Of a stretch of DNA of 64,000 nt, positions 51,067 through 60,223 are shown piece by piece. Within the stretch, counting starts at the first letter, position 1. Each line of letters begins with the position of its first letter. The stretch covers positions 310,001 to 374,000 of the forward strand of contig NZ_CP073105.1 in assembly GCF_018138085.1 (NCBI RefSeq), read 5' to 3'. The stretch is from Stutzerimonas stutzeri (GTDB lineage: Bacteria > Pseudomonadota > Gammaproteobacteria > Pseudomonadales > Pseudomonadaceae). The position numbers and the translations under genes were made by a program. Below the pieces are notes generated by a model that did not search any database, was not told where the DNA came from, and saw only the letters and a list, made by a program, of their open reading frames with translations.

Positions 51067-52128
51067 CTAGTCGCCCAGATAACGTGCCTGCAACGCTTGC
51101 CAGGAGGCGCCATTGGTAACGTCCAGAATCGCTTGGCTCAACGGCTCCCGATACGCGCTGCCCGAGGACACGGCAAACGCGTAGGACTGGTTCTCGAAGG
51201 TGCCGGGCAGCAGCCGTAACGCTTCGCCCCGGCGCTCGGTGTTGCGATATCGAAGTATCGGCTCGTCGAACACCACCGCCTCTGCCTTTCCATCGATGAC
51301 CGCTTGAATCGCCTGGGTAAGGTCCGGATAGGCGGTGGCGCGTACACGGTTATCGTGCAGATAGCCGGCGCTGACGGTCCCGTCCACGGTCGCGACGTGG
51401 GCGCTGCGCAGATCATCCGGACCCTGCAGTCCGCTTTTCAGGCTGCCGACGGTCAAGGTGCTGGTCACGGCGGCGGTAAAGGTCGACACCATGATCAACG
51501 CGGCGAACATCCAGACGATGGCGATCAGGCGGCCTCCCAGCGTGACGGGCGCCTTGTCGCCATATCCGACGGTAGTCATGGTCACTGCCGCCCACCAGAA
51601 ACTGTGACCGAGCCCCTCCACCGAACTGCCCCCGAATTGCTCGCGGTTGCGCCTGTGCTCGAATAGCCAGAGCAGTGCCCCGACCAACAGCAGCAAGGCA
51701 CCCAAGCCCAGCACCAGGCTCGCGAATTGCCAGGAAAACAGCGCACGGAGCGCGGTCCAGCCTCCGCCCGCCTGTGCCTGCGGGACACCGATTGCGAGTC
51801 CCGTGCGGTAGAAGGGATGGGTGAAGTCGACCAGCGCTTCACGCTCGGCGGTCATGGTCAAGGCGCCAACCACCACGTCTAGCTGATCGTTTTGCAAGCC
51901 TGGGAGCAACTGATCGAAGGGCAGCGCTTCCAACTCGTAGCGATACCCCGTCCGTTCGGCGATCGCCTCCCATAGCTCGATGCTGATGCCGCTCCAGCTG
52001 CCGTCCGGCTCCTGAATGACGAAGGGGGGCACTTCGGTAACGCCCACGCGTAAGACATCGCCCTGTGCTTGGGCGCTGGCTTGCTGGCTCAGGACGGCGA
52101 ACAGCATCGCGATCAGTAGTCTAGGCAC
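51067..52128 (-). CDS. Ionotropic glutamate receptor-like ligand-gated channel
   Basis: The 353-residue protein has a signal peptide and an S1 ligand-binding lobe (VLRVGVTEVPPFV, then TMTAEREALVDFTHPF with the ligand-carboxylate Arg). TM1 (about 132-156) follows, then a pore loop with the potassium-type filter TVGYGD at 186-191, TM2 (about 200-225, ending STFTAAVTSTLTV) and an S2 lobe to the C-terminus. This S1-TM-P-TM-S2 order is that of GluR0-type prokaryotic glutamate receptors. The GTG at 52128 is set by GAGGAA six bases upstream and gives a proper signal peptide; an upstream ATG at 52287 would not. It probably gates K+ in response to an extracellular amino acid. It is monocistronic and divergent from a parA-like gene. 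Confidence 0.87.
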   Translation of the reverse strand: MPRLLIAMLFAVLSQQASAQAQGDVLRVGVTEVPPFVIQEPDGSWSGISIELWEAIAERTGYRYELEALPFDQLLPGLQNDQLDVVVGALTMTAEREALVDFTHPFYRTGLAIGVPQAQAGGGWTALRALFSWQFASLVLGLGALLLLVGALLWLFEHRRNREQFGGSSVEGLGHSFWWAAVTMTTVGYGDKAPVTLGGRLIAIVWMFAALIMVSTFTAAVTSTLTVGSLKSGLQGPDDLRSAHVATVDGTVSAGYLHDNRVRATAYPDLTQAIQAVIDGKAEAVVFDEPILRYRNTERRGEALRLLPGTFENQSYAFAVSSGSAYREPLSQAILDVTNGASWQALQARYLGD

Positions 52129-52267
52129 CTGTCTTCCTCGTTGGACTTGTCGCTCAAGGGTAGCAAAGCGGGTGACGAGGCTCGGGACGCAGGCGTTTTC
52201 GAGCAAAGTAGCCTGAATGACATCCGTGTTGTATAGACTCGGGTGAAACGTGATCAGAGGACGACGC

Positions 52268-53041
52268 ATGCGACGGGTTGTATTCAATCAGAAGGGCGGT
52301 GTTGGCAAGTCGAGCATTGCTTGCAATCTGGCCGCGGTCAGCGCAACGCAAGGCTATCGCACCCTGCTGATCGATCTGGATGCGCAGGCCAATTCCAGCC
52401 ATTACCTGTCGGGCCTGACCGGAGATGCAGTGCCCACGGGTATCGCCGACTACTTCAAGCAGGTGTTGGCGGGTGGCGCGGCCGGCAAGAAGGCACGACC
52501 GCCGATCACCGAAACGCCCTTCGAAAACCTGCACCTGATCACCGCAACGGCTGAACTGGCCGATCTGCAACCCAAGCTCGAAGCCAAGCACAAGATCAAC
52601 AAGCTGCGAAAGCTGCTGGAAAGCCTTTCCGAAGAGTACGAGCGGATCTACCTGGACACGCCGCCTGCGCTGAATTTCTTTACCGTCTCGGCGTTGATCG
52701 GAGCCGATCGTTGCCTGATTCCGTTCGACTGCGACAGCTTTTCGCGTCAGGCGCTGTACAGCCTGCTCGGTGAAATCGAAGAATTGCAGGAAGATCACAA
52801 CGAGGGGCTCGAAGTCGAAGGTATCGTGGTCAACCAGTTCCAGCCGCGCGCAGCGCTGCCGCAGCAGATCATCGACGAGCTGCTGGCCGAGGGGTTACCT
52901 GTATTGCCGGTGCACCTGATGAGCTCGGTGCGGATGCGCGAGTCGCACCAGGTCTGCACGCCGCTGATCCACTTCGACGCGCGACACAAGCTGACCCAGC
53001 AGTTCGTCGAGCTGCACGAGTACCTCGAGCGCCAGGCCTGA
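52268..53041 (+). CDS. Orphan ParA family ATPase
   Basis: The 257-residue protein has the deviant Walker A NQKGGVGKSS (residues 8-17), switch DLDAQANSS and Walker B YLDTPPAL. A ParA-like C-terminal half has VVNQFQPRAALPQQIIDELLAEG. ParA-type ATPases position chromosomes, plasmids or protein complexes. No parB gene or parS-like site is adjacent, so this is probably a cargo-positioning or uncharacterised orphan and not the chromosomal parA. AGAGGACG lies before the ATG at 52268. It converges with the ABC permease gene two bases away. Confidence 0.9.
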   Translation: MRRVVFNQKGGVGKSSIACNLAAVSATQGYRTLLIDLDAQANSSHYLSGLTGDAVPTGIADYFKQVLAGGAAGKKARPPITETPFENLHLITATAELADLQPKLEAKHKINKLRKLLESLSEEYERIYLDTPPALNFFTVSALIGADRCLIPFDCDSFSRQALYSLLGEIEELQEDHNEGLEVEGIVVNQFQPRAALPQQIIDELLAEGLPVLPVHLMSSVRMRESHQVCTPLIHFDARHKLTQQFVELHEYLERQA

Positions 53042-53043
53042 GG

Positions 53044-54036
53044 TCAGGCGTCGCGCGAGCGTTCGATCTTGCGGCCCAGGCGTGAGGCGTAGAGTTCGCC
53101 GATGATGCCGCGGCGGAAGATCAGCACGCAGACCATGAAGATGATCCCGGTCACCAGGGTGACCGGCAGCTCCGACGTCGCGAAGTAGTTGCCCAGCGTG
53201 GTCACCAGCGCGGCACCGAACACCGGCCCCACCAACGTGCCGATGCCGCCGAGTAGCGTCATCAGCACCACCTCGCCGGACATCTGCCAGCTGACGTCGG
53301 TGAGGGTGGCGAACTGGAACACCAATGCCTTCAGCCCGCCTGCGAGACCTGCCAGGGCCGCCGACATGACGAAGGCGCCGAGCTTGTAACGGGACACCGT
53401 GTAGCCGAGGGAAATCGCCCGGCTTTCGTTTTCGCGGATCGACTTGAGGATCATCCCGAAGGGCGAGTTGATGATTCGCCAGATCGCCAGCATGCCGAGC
53501 AGGAACACGGTCAGCACGAAGAAATACATGTTCAGCGGCTCTTTCAGATCGATCAGGCCGAACAGGTGGCCGCGCGGAATGCCCTGGATACCGTCCTCAC
53601 CGTGGGTAAAGGGCGCCTGCAGGCAAAAGAAGAAGAACATCTGCGACAGTGCCAGGGTGATCATCGTCGAATAGATGCCTTGCCTGCGGATCGCCAGGAA
53701 GCCGATCACCAGCCCCAGCAAAGCGGCGCCGAGTACGCCAACCAGAACGCCCAGCTCCGGCGTCAGCCCCCATTCCTTCACGGCATGAGCGGTGAAGTAG
53801 GCGGCGCCGCCGAAGAACGCCGCGTGGCCGAACGAGAGGATACCGGTGTAGCCCAACAGCAGGTTGAAGGCGCAGGCGAAGAGCGCGAAGCACATCACCT
53901 TCATCAGGAACACCGGGTAGAAATGCAGCGGGGCCAGGATCAGGCCGACGATACCGATAAGGATCAGGATCATCTCCGGATTCCAGGCCTTTCGCTTTGC
54001 TGCGTGGGTTACGGTCGTTTGCTGCATGTCAGCCAT
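53044..54036 (-). CDS. livM: Branched-chain amino acid-type ABC permease, LivM-like
   Basis: The 330-residue inner-membrane permease has about nine or ten helices and LivM family motifs: LLLGYTGILSFGHAAFFGGAAYFTAH, quoted in part, GIYSTMITLALSQMFFF and GGIGTLVGPVFGAALVT. It is the last gene of a five-gene operon and overlaps livH by eight bases. An in-frame ATG at 54027 has a better-spaced GGGAAGGG and may be the true start. The cognate solute cannot be told; amino acids or amides are the usual ligands. Confidence 0.9.
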   Translation of the reverse strand: MADMQQTTVTHAAKRKAWNPEMILILIGIVGLILAPLHFYPVFLMKVMCFALFACAFNLLLGYTGILSFGHAAFFGGAAYFTAHAVKEWGLTPELGVLVGVLGAALLGLVIGFLAIRRQGIYSTMITLALSQMFFFFCLQAPFTHGEDGIQGIPRGHLFGLIDLKEPLNMYFFVLTVFLLGMLAIWRIINSPFGMILKSIRENESRAISLGYTVSRYKLGAFVMSAALAGLAGGLKALVFQFATLTDVSWQMSGEVVLMTLLGGIGTLVGPVFGAALVTTLGNYFATSELPVTLVTGIIFMVCVLIFRRGIIGELYASRLGRKIERSRDA

Positions 54037-54916
54037 CCCTTCCCATCAAGCCCGCAGGGCGCACGAGCAGCACGATCGCCATGACCACGAAGATCACGAT
54101 ATTGGACGCTTCTGGGTAGAACACCTTGGTCAGCCCTTCGAGGATCCCCAGCATGTAGCCGGTGATGACCGCTCCCAGGATCGAGCCCATGCCGCCCACC
54201 ACTACCACGGCGAACACGACGATGATGAGGTTCGAGCCCATCAACGGGCTGACTTGGTAGATCGGCGCTGCGAGAATCCCGGCAAGCCCCGCGAGACCGG
54301 CGCCCAGCCCGTAGGTGAAGGTCAGCAGCAACGGCACATTGATGCCGAAGGTGCGCACCAGTGTGGGGTTCTCGGTGGCGGCCCGCAGGTAGGAACCGAG
54401 TTTGGTCTTTTCGATCAGCAACCAGGTGCTCAGGCAGATCAGCAGCGACGCTAGCACGACCCAGGCGCGGTACTTGGGCAGGAACATGAAACCCAGGTTG
54501 TAGCCGCCCGACAGCAGGCTCGGCACCGCGTAGGGTTGGCCGGACGAGCCGTAGAAGTAGCGAAAGGCGCCTTCCAGCGCGAGCGCCAGGCCGAAGGTAA
54601 ACAGCAGGCCATAAAGGTGATCGAGGTTATACAGTCGCGCCAGCGCCAGCCGCTCCACTGCCGCGCCGACCAGACCGACGATCAGCGGAGCCAGAATCAG
54701 CGCCGGCCAGTAGCCGATGCCCAGGACTGCCAGCAGCAGATAACCGGCGAAGGCGCCCATCATGTACTGCGCGCCATGGGCGAAGTTAATCACCTTGATC
54801 AGGCCGAAAATGATCGCCAGACCGAGGCTGAGCATGGCGTAGAAGGAGCCATTGATCAGACCGATCAGTAGCTGCCCGAGAAACGCCTGGATAGGTACAC
54901 CGAAGATCTCCGTCAT
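54029..54916 (-). CDS. livH: Branched-chain amino acid-type ABC permease, LivH-like
   Basis: The 295-residue permease has about eight helices and LivH motifs: LLIGLINGSFYAMLSLGLAIIFGLIKVINFAHG, quoted in part, then VVVGGMGSILGAVITGYMLGILEGL. The EAA-like loop contacts the ATPases. Its ATG overlaps the livF stop by one base and its stop overlaps livM by eight bases. Together with livM it should form the membrane channel. Confidence 0.93.
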   Translation of the reverse strand: MTEIFGVPIQAFLGQLLIGLINGSFYAMLSLGLAIIFGLIKVINFAHGAQYMMGAFAGYLLLAVLGIGYWPALILAPLIVGLVGAAVERLALARLYNLDHLYGLLFTFGLALALEGAFRYFYGSSGQPYAVPSLLSGGYNLGFMFLPKYRAWVVLASLLICLSTWLLIEKTKLGSYLRAATENPTLVRTFGINVPLLLTFTYGLGAGLAGLAGILAAPIYQVSPLMGSNLIIVVFAVVVVGGMGSILGAVITGYMLGILEGLTKVFYPEASNIVIFVVMAIVLLVRPAGLMGRDG

Positions 54917-55626
54917 CAGACCCCCAGAGTTTCGTTGAGTATCGTCATGCGATCTGGCAGCTCGCTGACATGGAAGTTATCGACGATCCGCCCGTGATCG
55001 ACCAGGTAGAAGCGATCCGCGACCTTGCTGGCGAAGCGAAAGTTCTGCTCCACCAGCAGGATGGTCATGCCGCGCTGCTTGAGCGACTGCAGCACATCGC
55101 CGATGCGCTGGACGATCACCGGCGCCAGGCCCTCGGTGGGCTCGTCCAGCAGCAATAGCTTCGTCCCGGTACGCAGTATCCGAGCGATCGCCAGCATCTG
55201 CTGCTCACCGCCGGAAAGCTTGGTTCCGGCGCTGTTGCGGCGCTCCTTGAGGTTGGGGAACAGCTCGTAGATCTCGCTCGTGGACATGCCGCCCTTGGCG
55301 ATGATTGGCGGCAGGTTGAGGTTCTCGTCCACCGTCAGCGTGGCGAAGATGCCGCGTTCCTCCGGCACGAAGCCCATCCCCGTATGGGCGGCTCGATGCA
55401 GCGGTACGCGCATCATGTCGTGACCATCGAACCGGATGGTTCCGGTCCGTTTGCGGATGATGCCCATGATCGAGCGCAGCGCCGTGGTCTTTCCCACACC
55501 GTTGCGGCCGAGCAGCGTCACGGTCTCGCCCTGATGGACGTCCAGGTCGATGCCATGCAGGGCATGGCTTTCGCCATACCAGGCGTTCAGCTCGCGAACA
55601 CTCAACAGCGGGGTCGCATCATTCAT
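54916..55626 (-). CDS. livF: ABC transporter ATPase, LivF-like
   Basis: The 236-residue ATPase has Walker A LLGRNGVGKTTALRS, signature KLSGGEQQMLAIARIL, Walker B LLLLDEPTEGLAP and the H-loop region ILLVEQNFRFA. GFVPEERGIFATLTVDENL is typical of LivF. It overlaps livG by eight bases. It pairs with LivG to power uptake. Confidence 0.95.
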   Translation of the reverse strand: MNDATPLLSVRELNAWYGESHALHGIDLDVHQGETVTLLGRNGVGKTTALRSIMGIIRKRTGTIRFDGHDMMRVPLHRAAHTGMGFVPEERGIFATLTVDENLNLPPIIAKGGMSTSEIYELFPNLKERRNSAGTKLSGGEQQMLAIARILRTGTKLLLLDEPTEGLAPVIVQRIGDVLQSLKQRGMTILLVEQNFRFASKVADRFYLVDHGRIVDNFHVSELPDRMTILNETLGV

Positions 55627-56431
55627 CTTCCGTCCCCATATAAGCTTCGCGCACGCGTGGGTCCTGGCTCACGCTACGGTAGTCGCCGGAGGTAAGGATT
55701 TCTCCGCGTTGCAGCACGGTCACCTGATGACAGAGGTCGGCGACGACTTTCAGGTTGTGCTCGACCATCAGCACCGCTCGACTGCGGGCGACCTCGCGGA
55801 TCAGGTCGGAGACGATGTGTACGTCTTCGTGGCCCATGCCTGCCATCGGCTCGTCGAGTAACAGCATCTTCGGCTCCAGCGCCAGGGTGGTGGCAATTTC
55901 CAGCACGCGTTTGCGGCCGTAAGAAAGGTCTGCGGCCAGGCTGTTGTAATCAGCTTGCAGGCCGACCGATTCGATCAGGGCCATGGCCTGGTCGTTCAGC
56001 TTGTTCAATGAGCGCAGCGGCAGCCAGAACTGGGTGGCCAGCCCGCCGGGCCGCTGCAGCGCCACCCGCACGTTCTCCAACACGCTCAGATGCGGAAATA
56101 CTGCGGATATTTGGAATGACCGCACCAGTCCCATACGGGCTACCTTGGCTGGGTCGGTGCGGGTGATGTCGTGGTCAAGCAAGCGGATGCTGCCGCTCGA
56201 AGGCTGCAGAAATTTGGTCAGGAGGTTGAACACCGTCGTCTTGCCCGCCCCGTTGGGCCCGATCAGCGCATGGACCCGGGCGTGATGCACGTCCAGATCG
56301 ACATTGTTCACCGCTACAAACCCACCGAAATCGCGGCGCAGCCCGCGCGCCGACAGCACGACGCGCGGCTGCCCGGCAGCGTCCGGGGACGCCGTAGCTT
56401 CCCCGGTTGTGTCACCCATGCTGGCTATCAT
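55619..56431 (-). CDS. livG: ABC transporter ATPase, LivG-like
   Basis: The 270-residue ATPase has Walker A LIGPNGAGKTTVFNLLT, signature DLSYGRKRVLEIATTLA, Walker B MLLLDEPMAGMG and MVEHNLKVV. The inserted segment FQISAVFPHLSVLENVRVALQ is LivG-like. The first ATG at 56431 lies two bases after the binding-protein stop; a second at 56419 is possible. Neither has a strong ribosome site, which suggests translational coupling. Confidence 0.94.
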   Translation of the reverse strand: MIASMGDTTGEATASPDAAGQPRVVLSARGLRRDFGGFVAVNNVDLDVHHARVHALIGPNGAGKTTVFNLLTKFLQPSSGSIRLLDHDITRTDPAKVARMGLVRSFQISAVFPHLSVLENVRVALQRPGGLATQFWLPLRSLNKLNDQAMALIESVGLQADYNSLAADLSYGRKRVLEIATTLALEPKMLLLDEPMAGMGHEDVHIVSDLIREVARSRAVLMVEHNLKVVADLCHQVTVLQRGEILTSGDYRSVSQDPRVREAYMGTEDE

Positions 56432-56433
56432 GC

Positions 56434-57645
56434 TTATTGCTTGACCAGGTCGCAGCCGCTCTCGGCTGGCTTGATGTAGGCTTCGGCGCCCGGCACCGTG
56501 GCGAGTACCTTGTAGTAGTCCCAGGGCTCCTTGCTTTCGTCGGGCTTCTTCACTTCCATCAGGTACACGTCGCTGATCAGGCGGCCGTTGGCGCCAACCT
56601 TGGCATCGCGTGCGAAGAGATCGTCCACCGGCATCTCATGCATCGCCTTGGCAACCGCTTCGGTTTCATCGGTGCCGACTTTGTCGATCGCCTTGAGGTA
56701 CTGCATCACGCCCGAATAGGTGCCCGCGTGGACCATGTTCGGCATCCGTCCGGTGCGCTCGAAGAAGCGTTTGCCGAATTCGCGGGACTGGTCGTCGCGG
56801 TCCCAATAGAAGCTTTCGGTAAGGGTCAGCCCCTGAGCGGCTTCCAGGCCAAGACCATGCACTTCCGATAGGGTGAAGAGCAGCGCCGCCAGACGTTGAC
56901 CGCTGGCGACGATGCCGAACTCCGCGGCTTGTTTGATGGCATTGGCAGTATCCATCCCAGCGTTGGCCAGCCCGATGACTTCGGCGCCGGATGATTGCGC
57001 CTGTAGCAGGAAGGAGGAGTAGTCGTTGGTCGCCAGCGGATGGCGCACGGCGCCCTTGATCTCGCCGCCCTTGGCTTTGACGAATTCGCTGGTCTGTTCT
57101 TCCAGCGAGTAACCGAAGGCATAATCGGCGGTGAGGAAGTACCAGCTGTCGCCGCCCTGTGACACCAGCGCACCACCGGTGCCGACCGCCAGCGCGTGGG
57201 TGTCATAGGCCCAGTGGAAACCGTAGGGTGAGCATTGCTTGCCGGTCAATTCGGCGGTGGCGGCGCCGGTCACCAGATTGATCTTCTTCTTTTGCTTGGA
57301 AATGCCCTGCACCGCAAGTGCGACGGAGGAGGTGGTCAATTCCATGATGGAATCGACCTGCTCGCGGTCATACCACTGACGGGCGATGTTGGAGGCGATA
57401 TCAGGTTTGTTCTGGTGGTCGGCCGTCACGATTTCGATCGGCGCGCCTTGCACCTTTCCACCGAAATCCTCGGCGGCCATTTTCGCCGCTTCATAGGACC
57501 ACTTGCCGCCGAAGTCGGCGTAGACGCCGGATTGGTCGTTGAGAATGCCGATTTTCACCTTGCCATCGGATATTTCTGCAGCTGTCGCGGGGATCGCGGC
57601 GGCCGCGCTCAATGTTGCCGTTGCAATTGCCAGAAGCTTCATCAT
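56434..57645 (-). CDS. Periplasmic amino-acid/amide-binding protein of the ABC system
   Basis: The 403-residue product has a signal peptide ending PATAAEISDG and a Peripla_BP_6 (LivJ-type) fold: VKIGILNDQSGVYADFGGKWSYEAAKMAAEDFGG, quoted in part. SWYFLTADYAFGYSLEEQTSEFVKA, GAEVIGLANAGMDTANAIKQA and a C-terminal DYYKVLATVPG follow. Two Cys (CSPYGFHW and near the end SGCDLVKQ) may form a disulfide. AGGAG lies seven bases before the first ATG. It is the first gene of the operon, as usual for the most abundant component. The ligand may be something other than leucine, since such systems also take up urea, amides and aromatic acids. Confidence 0.92.
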   Translation of the reverse strand: MMKLLAIATATLSAAAAIPATAAEISDGKVKIGILNDQSGVYADFGGKWSYEAAKMAAEDFGGKVQGAPIEIVTADHQNKPDIASNIARQWYDREQVDSIMELTTSSVALAVQGISKQKKKINLVTGAATAELTGKQCSPYGFHWAYDTHALAVGTGGALVSQGGDSWYFLTADYAFGYSLEEQTSEFVKAKGGEIKGAVRHPLATNDYSSFLLQAQSSGAEVIGLANAGMDTANAIKQAAEFGIVASGQRLAALLFTLSEVHGLGLEAAQGLTLTESFYWDRDDQSREFGKRFFERTGRMPNMVHAGTYSGVMQYLKAIDKVGTDETEAVAKAMHEMPVDDLFARDAKVGANGRLISDVYLMEVKKPDESKEPWDYYKVLATVPGAEAYIKPAESGCDLVKQ

Positions 57646-58254
57646 CGCCTATCTCCTTGCAGGGGTTGACCGCTTACAGGACGGCCCTTGGGGCTGCCAC
57701 GACGGGACGGTGTGCGGGGTAGCGATCGGCAGGCGGGCCTGCCGACCATCACGGCGGTCGAGCGCCGACCAGCGCTGCACAGGCAAGCCGATGCAGGCAA
57801 GGACGTGTCGATCGCAAAAGGTTGGGGCCGACGCAGCGACGGGTGTCGCAGCAGATGGAGGCGCCTGGCGGCATGCCGAGGCAATGGGAGTTCGATCAGC
57901 ACGGGTTGGGTCATTCGGCCTGGCATACGACGCTTCTAATTATTGTTGTCAGCACTAAACGTAGCAGGGGATCGGCCAGACGCAACTGCGCAAGACGGTG
58001 CAAACCGGCCGGGTTGGCAGGCCCTCTCGACGCAACCTGCGGGCTTGACGCTGCCGTTAAGGTCAAGCGTTGGCCAAAGGATTTCGATACCGTTGCCGAT
58101 AGGGGGGAAAGGCCCGTCGTAAGGTCGCGCCAGCTTGGCCGTTGCGGCGGCATTCGAGGGTCCAGTCGAGCGACCAGATACCCTGCTGATCGGCTGTGCT
58201 TTTTTCGATCGGCCGCTGCCGCTATGCTGGCGACCATTCAAGCAGGAGCGATTG
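57646..58254. other. 609-base divergent intergenic region
   Basis: No gene is supported between the ABC operon and the response regulator gene. At 57726-57745 TCGGCAGG pairs with CCTGCCGA around CGGG, about 80 bases before the binding-protein start; it may sit in the operon leader or act as an operator. CTATGCT near 58220 could be the -10 of the response regulator promoter, but a matching -35 is not clear. The rest shows nothing recognisable. Confidence 0.4.
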
Positions 58255-59160
58255 ATGAGCAAGGTCAGTGTGCTGGTGGTGGATGACGCGCCTTTTATCC
58301 GGGATCTGGTCAAGAAAGGGTTGCGCAGCCACTTCCCCGGCATCCGCATCGAGGATGCCGTGAACGGTCGCAAGGCCCAGCAGATGCTCGATCGCGATAG
58401 CTTCGATCTGATTCTCTGCGACTGGGAAATGCCGGAGATGTCCGGGCTCGAGTTGCTGACCTGGTGTCGCGCACATGACAGGCTCAAGACCACGCCGTTC
58501 ATCATGGTCACCAGCCGTGGCGACAAAGAAAACGTGGTGCAGGCGATCCAGTCCGGCGTGTCCGATTTCATCGGCAAGCCGTTCTCCAACGAACAGCTGA
58601 CCACCAAGGTGCGCAAGGCGCTGGGCCGCGCCGGCAAGCTCGATGCGCTGGCCGCCAGCGCGCCGGTTCGGCCGACCAACACCGGGATGGCCAATGACTC
58701 GCTGGCCGCGCTTACCGGCGGCAAGGCCGAGGTGATCAAGCCCCCATCGGCGGCGTCGCCGGCACCCGGAATCGCCGCGCCGCTGGTGAACCCGGGCGCC
58801 GCCAAACCGACCGCGGCCAGCGGTGGCCGCGGCCAGGGCCAGCTGCGCCTGGCGAGCGGGACGCTTCCCTGCGTGATCAAGGCGCTGAGCCTCAAGGAAG
58901 GTTTGCTGGTGATCAAACGCGGCGAGAGCCTGCCACAGGTACTGGAAAGCGCGGTGCTCGATCTGGAGCAGGGGGAGGGCGGCGAGGTGGCCCGTCTGAA
59001 CGGTTACCTGCATGCGGTTGCGGCGTTGGAGCCGAAGCCGGACAGCGAATGGCTGCAGTTGACCTTCCGTTTCGTCGACCGTGATCCGCAGAAACTCGAC
59101 TATCTGTCGCGGTTGATCGCCCGCGGCACCGCGCAGCGGCATTTCGTACCCGGCGCTTAG
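58255..59160 (+). CDS. CheY-like response regulator with C-terminal PilZ-like domain
   Basis: The 301-residue protein has a complete receiver domain: VLVVDDAPFIRD, phosphoacceptor D56 in LILCDWEMPEMSG, and K at IGKPFS. An Ala/Pro/Gly linker of about 65 residues follows. The C-terminal domain of about 100 residues (GQLRLASGTLPCVIKALSLKEGLLVIKR, quoted in part, to RFVDRDPQKLDYLSRLIARG) has strand order and the final FRFVDRDP pattern resembling PilZ folds. The classical RxxxR and DxSxxG c-di-GMP motifs are not evident. AGGAG lies seven bases before the ATG at 58255. No histidine kinase is adjacent. Known homologues lie near phoR in Pseudomonas. Confidence 0.8.
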   Translation: MSKVSVLVVDDAPFIRDLVKKGLRSHFPGIRIEDAVNGRKAQQMLDRDSFDLILCDWEMPEMSGLELLTWCRAHDRLKTTPFIMVTSRGDKENVVQAIQSGVSDFIGKPFSNEQLTTKVRKALGRAGKLDALAASAPVRPTNTGMANDSLAALTGGKAEVIKPPSAASPAPGIAAPLVNPGAAKPTAASGGRGQGQLRLASGTLPCVIKALSLKEGLLVIKRGESLPQVLESAVLDLEQGEGGEVARLNGYLHAVAALEPKPDSEWLQLTFRFVDRDPQKLDYLSRLIARGTAQRHFVPGA

Positions 59161-59311
59161 CCGGCTCGGTAACGCCATTCAGGCGGATGGCACGACGGGC
59201 CGTTCGTCCGAAAAGAAAGCGCATCGGGGAACGATTTCACAGCCCGACAGTCGGTGGCTCGCGCATGCCCCGTTGCGCTGCTAGTCTGCAGCGCTCTGAA
59301 TACATAACCAC

Positions 59312-60223
59312 ATGAAGTCTGCCGTTATGTTGGGGCGCATCATTCTGGGTCTCGGGTTGTGCTGGCTGGCCTCGTCCGCCTCGGCCCTGACCATCTACAA
59401 ATACACCGACGCCAACGGCGTGGTCACCTACAGCGACCAGGCCGCGCCGGGCGCGCGCGTGTTCACCTTCAGCGATCGGATGGTCGAGAAGCTCGACACT
59501 CAGGTGAAGCTCGAAACGCGCAAGCATGCCGGCGGCGAAACCCTCGTGGTGCGCAACGATCTGTTCGCCCCGGTCGATGTGGAACTCAAGCTGACCGGTG
59601 TGCAGAACGCCGTCGGCGCGCCGGACAAGCCGATCCGCTGGGTCCTGCCGCCGCGCAGCCAGATCCGCCTGGCGACGCTGGCCCCGCTGGACCCGAGCAA
59701 ACCGCTGAAGTACACCCCCAAGCTACGCCACGCCCTCGGCGATCCGCGCCTGCTGCCCAAACCCTACCGATACCCGCTGCCCTGGCGCGGCGGCCCGTTC
59801 CGCCTGACCCAGGGTGCCAACGGCAAGTACAGCCATTTCACCCCGAAAGGCCGTTACGCGGCGGATATCGCCATGCCCGAAGGCACGCCGATCATCGCGG
59901 CGCGCGGCGGCATGGTCGTGAAGATCGAGAATGCCCAGAGCGGGCGGGGCAACAACCCGGCCGGCAATTTCGTCCGCGTGCTGCACGACGACGGCACCAT
60001 GGGCGTCTACCTGCACCTGATGCAGGGCTCGGTCAAGGTTCGAGAAGGGCAGCGCATCGAGACCGGCACCCAGCTGGCCCGTTCGGGCAACACCGGCAAC
60101 AGTACCGGCCCGCACCTGCACTTCGTGGTCCAGCGCAACGTCGGCCTGGCGGTCGAATCGATCCCCTTCGACTTCGCCCAGCCGGTTAACAGCCTGCCCA
60201 ATTTCGCGGTCGGCGGCGACTGA
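59312..60223 (+). CDS. Periplasmic M23 peptidase with DUF4124 domain
   Basis: The 303-residue exported protein has a signal peptide (to SSASA), a short DUF4124 domain (LTIYKYTDANGVVTYSDQA), a middle beta domain, and an M23/LytM peptidase domain. The peptidase domain has YSHFTPKGRYAADIAMPEGTPI, HDDGTMGVYLHLMQGSV and GNSTGPHLHFVVQ. His in YSH, Asp in AADIAM and the HLH His should bind zinc. It probably cuts peptidoglycan cross-links or activates amidases. The ATG at 59312 lacks a good ribosome site; an ATG at 59327 is an alternative. No downstream gene follows in this direction. Confidence 0.9.
   Translation: MKSAVMLGRIILGLGLCWLASSASALTIYKYTDANGVVTYSDQAAPGARVFTFSDRMVEKLDTQVKLETRKHAGGETLVVRNDLFAPVDVELKLTGVQNAVGAPDKPIRWVLPPRSQIRLATLAPLDPSKPLKYTPKLRHALGDPRLLPKPYRYPLPWRGGPFRLTQGANGKYSHFTPKGRYAADIAMPEGTPIIAARGGMVVKIENAQSGRGNNPAGNFVRVLHDDGTMGVYLHLMQGSVKVREGQRIETGTQLARSGNTGNSTGPHLHFVVQRNVGLAVESIPFDFAQPVNSLPNFAVGGD

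Noticed and set aside
57936-58916. Minus-strand open frame of 326 codons across the response regulator start, considered as a gene filling the 57.6-58.3 kb gap.
   Set aside because: Its Ser/Arg/Pro-rich translation has no domain, and half of it is antisense to the receiver domain.
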